NCBI GenBank assembly: GCA_003598085.1
Contig: QZKU01000128.1
Coordinates: 1-64,000 of the forward strand
Source: Candidatus Abyssobacteria bacterium SURF_5
GTDB lineage: Bacteria; Abyssobacteria; SURF-5
Direction: 5' to 3'
Length of the DNA: 64,000 nucleotides
The notes below the pieces were generated by a model. The model searched no databases and was not told where the DNA came from. It was given only the letters and a program-made list of their open reading frames with translations. The position numbers and the translations under genes are program-made. Shown piece after piece: positions 60,846 through 64,000 of this stretch (position 1 is the first letter of the stretch; each line of letters starts with the position of its first letter).

Positions 60846-62573
60846 TCAGAGTGCCAAAGTGAAGTACCTGATGAGGGCATGGATATCCGGGAAACTCAGA
60901 TCGGCAGTGGATGAGTATACCTTTTTGTCGTCGTAGAGGATGCAGACCCATCCGCAGCCCGCATCGCGGCAGGCGAGGATATCGTAGAGCGAATCGCCCA
61001 CACACAACGTCTTTTCGAGGCGCGCGTTCATGCGCCTGACGGCCTCGGCGACGGGTGCACCCGATGGCTTGTAAAGGCCCGAGTCCCGCGTGATGACGAC
61101 ATCGAAGGCGAGTCCGAACTTCTCGATGAGGTAATGAGCGTTCTCATCCGAGTTGTTGGTGACAAGAGCGGTTTTTATGCCTTTTCTCTTGAGGAGGGCG
61201 AGCAAGTCTGCTGCGCCCTCTTTTACATGCGCGATAATGCTGGCCGAGCGCTCGATCTCGCGCAGCTCCGCCAGCCTGGATTCTCTTTCGGGCTCCTGAA
61301 GGTTGTTGAGATGTTCGATGATGGAGCCGGCGCCGACATTGAACTGCGTGCGCATGGCGGCCCAGTCGTAGGTGGAGTGGATCACGGTGCCGTCCATGTC
61401 GAACACGACGGCCTCGAGCCCTTCCAGCAGTCTTGCCTTCAGGATTTCATCCCGCTCGAAGCGGGGCACAGCCGCAGGTAAATCTTTAAAATCCCCCTTA
61501 ATCCCCCTTTTCCAAAGGAGGAAATCGCCGGGTTCTTTCATGGCGGGCTTTTTCGCGCCAGCTTCTTTCACGCCGGGTTCCTTCACACCGGATTCTTTCG
61601 TGGCGGGTTCCTTCACACCGGGTTCCTTTACGCCGGGTTCTTTCGCGCCGGGTTCTGCGTTCAGCGCTCTTCCGATCCAGGTGAAGGGGACGTTTTTTTC
61701 GGCGAGCGCCCGCTCGAGTTCTTCTTTTCCCTCGGGCGAACATCCGATGAGGAGGCTTCCCGATCCGATGAGTCCGAACGGATTCATCCCGAAATCGGCG
61801 CACACCATTTTCGTTGCAGGAAGTATAGGGATGCTCTCGGGGTCAACTTTCAGGAGAAGGCCGGATGCCGCTTCCATCTCATGCAGTGCCTCTCCGATGC
61901 CGCCTTCGGTTATATCGTGGAGCGAGGTGACAGAGGGGGACTTGGCGGCTGTTGCTGCTTCGGGGAGGATACTGAGCCAGTTTTCTCCGGCGGCGGAACG
62001 AAACTCATTGACAAACTCAGGTCCATGAATGTCGCGCAGGCGATCCTCGAAATCTGTGAGAAGGATGGTCGTTCCCTCGAGACCGGCCCATTTGGTCATG
62101 CCGATCAGATCGCCATGCCGGAGTCCGCCGGTCGTGATCGGTCGTCCGGCGACTTTTCCGAGCATAGTTCCCGCGATGATGGTTTGTGGCAGACCGGCGG
62201 TCACCTCGGTGTGTCCGCCGATCAAGACGATTCCCATCGTTTCGCACGTCGTCCGGATTTCATCCAGGAGTTCATAGATGGAGTCCTCCTCCGCGTGCTC
62301 GGGCGAAATAAGGATGATGGCGGTGAAATAGAGGGGGGTCGCTCCGCGGACGGCCACGTCATTGGCGTTCACGAAAACCGACAGCTTGCCCGCGTCTTTT
62401 GAAGTGAACGTAATGGGGTCGGAAGCAACCGCCCAAATTTCGCCGCCGACCTGAATGAGAGCGGCATCCTCTCCCTCGGCCGGCCCGAGCAGGACCTCCG
62501 GCGGCAATTTGGCGCTCACTTTCTGCGCAATCTTTTTCCAGGGTATTTTGCCCGTCAAGAATTTGTCTTTCAT
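60846..62573 (-). CDS. AIR-synthase-like (HypE/ThiL type) domain fused to a HAD phosphatase domain
   Basis: 575 residues. Residues 1-305 form an AIR-synthase-related domain with GEDAALIQVG, SDPITF and VNANDVAVRGATP as in HypE/ThiL. Residues 307-350 are nine five-residue repeats (KEPGV/KEPGA type). Residues 351-366 (FLLWKRGIKGDFKDL) are encoded by the dispersed AATCCCCCTTAATCCCCC repeat at about 61488-61526. From ~385 there is a HAD domain with the nucleophile in VVFDMDGTVIHS (Asp392), LVTNNS and VGDSLYDILACRDAG, as in phosphoglycolate phosphatase. The reaction of the fusion is unknown. Confidence 0.85.
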   Translation of the reverse strand: MKDKFLTGKIPWKKIAQKVSAKLPPEVLLGPAEGEDAALIQVGGEIWAVASDPITFTSKDAGKLSVFVNANDVAVRGATPLYFTAIILISPEHAEEDSIYELLDEIRTTCETMGIVLIGGHTEVTAGLPQTIIAGTMLGKVAGRPITTGGLRHGDLIGMTKWAGLEGTTILLTDFEDRLRDIHGPEFVNEFRSAAGENWLSILPEAATAAKSPSVTSLHDITEGGIGEALHEMEAASGLLLKVDPESIPILPATKMVCADFGMNPFGLIGSGSLLIGCSPEGKEELERALAEKNVPFTWIGRALNAEPGAKEPGVKEPGVKEPATKESGVKEPGVKEAGAKKPAMKEPGDFLLWKRGIKGDFKDLPAAVPRFERDEILKARLLEGLEAVVFDMDGTVIHSTYDWAAMRTQFNVGAGSIIEHLNNLQEPERESRLAELREIERSASIIAHVKEGAADLLALLKRKGIKTALVTNNSDENAHYLIEKFGLAFDVVITRDSGLYKPSGAPVAEAVRRMNARLEKTLCVGDSLYDILACRDAGCGWVCILYDDKKVYSSTADLSFPDIHALIRYFTLAL

Positions 62574-63070
62574 TGGTTGGATCCAGGAAGAATAACGGAA
62601 TTATCGCTTCCGATAAAATTATATCAGATAGCGGGCGGCATCAAAAGTCCCGAAGAGCTCGTGCTGACATTCGATTTGTTCGAGGAGGCGGGAGGGACAG
62701 GCGCCGGAAAAAAGGGGCATGAACCGTTCGTGAGCAGCCTCGTTGTCGTTTCTCTTTAATTTGTTCGAAGGCGGCGAAGATTCTCTGTTTTTCTTCAGGT
62801 CGCATGAATTCTGCGGGTAGCGGCGGTCTGGGGCGTCCCAAGCTGTTGTGGCAGTGGATAAGTGATGGACGGTTCTGGAGGACATTTTGACCGAGTTCGG
62901 CGCCCCTGCAATGGGACCCTTGAATTGCTGGTTTTTTTCGCGATGGGCCTCCGCGCGTTAAGGTGTGATTGCAATGCAGGGGTGGGCGCGACTATAATGG
63001 ATTGATTGATGGATTGGTATGACTGTTGGTGCCGGGAAGGACGCAATTCTCTTAAGGAAACAGATGCCGC
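62574..63070. other. Intergenic region, no supported gene
   Basis: About 500 bp. A minus-strand frame at roughly 62641-62840 (RPEEKQRIFAAFEQIKEKRQRG) looks protein-like for ~25 residues but has no usable start and soon turns unnatural. It may be a decayed gene remnant. Confidence 0.35.
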
Positions 63071-63721
63071 ATGGCCAAGAACCTGAATAATCTGCAGCAA
63101 TACAGCGCGGGCGAGGAAATTTTCAACAGCGTTACGCATGGGATCGGCGCGCTTTTGAGTGTCGCAGGGCTCGCTGTCCTGGTGGTGTTTGCCGCATTGC
63201 ATGGTGACAGGTGGCATGTTATCAGCTTCTCCATATTCGGCGGTTCGCTTATTTGCCTTTACGGAGCCTCCACGCTCTATCATGGTTTTTCCCGGCCCTC
63301 CATAAAAACTTTCTTCAAGAAATTGGACCACTCCGCGATTTTTCTTCTCATTGCGGGCACATACACGCCGTTCATGCTCGTGACTCTGAGAGGCGCTTGG
63401 GGGTGGAGCCTGTTCGGTATCATCTGGACGATGGCCGTTGCTGGGATCTGTATTAAAAGCGTCAGCGGTTTCAAGTTCCGAAAGTTATCGGCCCTTGTCT
63501 ATCTTTTCATGGGGTGGCTCGGCGTTGTGGCTATAAAAGAAATCATCAGCGCCGCACCACCGCCGACTGTGGCGCTGCTCGTGGTCGGCGGGCTGTCATA
63601 CACGGCCGGCGTCTTGTTTTATTTGTATCGAAAACTTCCGTTCAATCACGGCATCTGGCACATGTTCGTCCTTTGCGGAAGCGTCTCGCACTATTTTGCC
63701 GTCCTCTTTATCCTGCGGTAA
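63071..63721 (+). CDS. Hemolysin III/PAQR (TrhA-like) membrane protein
   Basis: 216 residues and seven membrane helices. Motifs are EEIFNSVTHGIGALLSVAG, ASTLYHGF, KLDHSAIFLLIAGTYTPF and GIWHMFVLCGSVSHYFAVLF; their His/Asp residues form the metal site of PAQR proteins. TrhA-type members affect membrane energetics and lipid homeostasis. Confidence 0.92.
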   Translation: MAKNLNNLQQYSAGEEIFNSVTHGIGALLSVAGLAVLVVFAALHGDRWHVISFSIFGGSLICLYGASTLYHGFSRPSIKTFFKKLDHSAIFLLIAGTYTPFMLVTLRGAWGWSLFGIIWTMAVAGICIKSVSGFKFRKLSALVYLFMGWLGVVAIKEIISAAPPPTVALLVVGGLSYTAGVLFYLYRKLPFNHGIWHMFVLCGSVSHYFAVLFILR

Positions 63722-63934
63722 GAGGGATTGGGCGGAAAATCCGTTTTTCATCCCTATCCGCTGCCGGATACCCGCTTGGACCTGCCCTCTCGACATCAAG
63801 CGCCGATGGAGGATTTCCTGTTCCCGAAGCTGGTCCTGGATTTCTCGGGCCGAAATGTCGTAGAATGGCCCCGAAATGTCGGGTTATGTGTGGGGGGCTG
63901 GATCGAAAGTTAACCGGAAGAAATGGAGCAAGAA

Positions 63935-64000
63935 ATGCGCATTGTTGTCTATGGTGCGGGCGCGATCGGCAGCATTATCGGGGGCTATCTTCATAATAGC
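63935..64000 (+). CDS. Start of a ketopantoate-reductase-like gene, cut by the window end
   Basis: The first 22 codons read MRIVVYGAGAIGSIIGGYLH. This GxGxxG dinucleotide-binding start is that of 2-dehydropantoate 2-reductase and related NADP enzymes. The start has GGAG 6 bp upstream. The rest lies outside the window. Confidence 0.7.
   Translation, partial: MRIVVYGAGAIGSIIGGYLHNS

Noticed and set aside
62619-62885. Minus-strand ORF near the AIR-synthase/HAD gene
   Set aside because: Only ~25 residues look protein-like and no start signal is present; at best a remnant.

Overview
The window comes from a chromosome of an uncultivated, probably diderm (Gram-negative-type) bacterium. It has an outer-membrane beta-barrel ending in Phe, many Sec-type signal peptides, Shine-Dalgarno sites, and five or six sigma70-like promoters with 17-18 bp spacers. 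The metabolic markers are an N-type ATPase operon, a DsrMK/TmcBC-like membrane redox pair, dicluster ferredoxins and an acyl-CoA dehydrogenase, which fit an anaerobic or facultative lineage with deltaproteobacterial-like gene content. I cannot name the phylum from sequence alone. Intergenic DNA is rich in short dispersed repeats.

Layout. 0-3.5 kb: degenerate repeats, a secreted beta-helix protein, a secreted H-X9-DG-like protein and a 130-bp MITE-like element with TTAA target duplications. 3.5-7.6 kb: GntR/YtrA-type regulator, ABC ATPase and two ABC-2 permeases, one fused to HEAT repeats, with a clear promoter and operator. 7.7-9.5 kb: two ferredoxin-type proteins and a truncated gene remnant. 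9.5-13 kb: an M4 metalloprotease fused to a beta-helix, two BACON domains and a C-terminal module. 13-18 kb: tRNA-Ala(GGC), then small enzymes and secreted proteins. 17.7-22.8 kb: DUF488, EEP and PLD-VTT genes in one operon, a stand-alone LigD phosphoesterase and an outer-membrane protein. 22.8-34.5 kb: a metal and stress region with a Met/His-rich secreted protein, a CopB-type ATPase, a methyltransferase, a SHOCT protein, a frameshifted membrane-Usp protein, a kinase-like protein, a Cys-rich mini-protein and a Ca-type P-ATPase.

34.7-42.4 kb: PfkB kinase and the complete N-ATPase operon atpDCQRBEFAG. 42.5-48.4 kb: secreted helical protein, TetR regulator with acyl-CoA dehydrogenase, DUF4239 protein and the third beta-helix protein. 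49-54 kb: VOC, DUF4142 and cupin proteins, a small Cys protein, then the CCA/poly(A) polymerase-nadD-yqeK operon. 54.2-64 kb: DapA-like aldolase, the DsrMK-like pair with a 44-codon ORF in front and a response regulator behind, alpha/beta hydrolase, tandem DUF1540 protein, an AIR-synthase/HAD fusion whose linker is made of repeat DNA, hemolysin III, and the start of a ketopantoate-reductase-like gene cut by the window edge.

The most unusual items are: one ~100-residue C-terminal module shared by three otherwise different secreted proteins; the protease/beta-helix/BACON fusion; the ABC permease/HEAT fusion whose stop codon lies in the target duplication of a mobile element; the repeat-built linker of the AIR-synthase/HAD protein; and the kinase-like/membrane-Usp pair.
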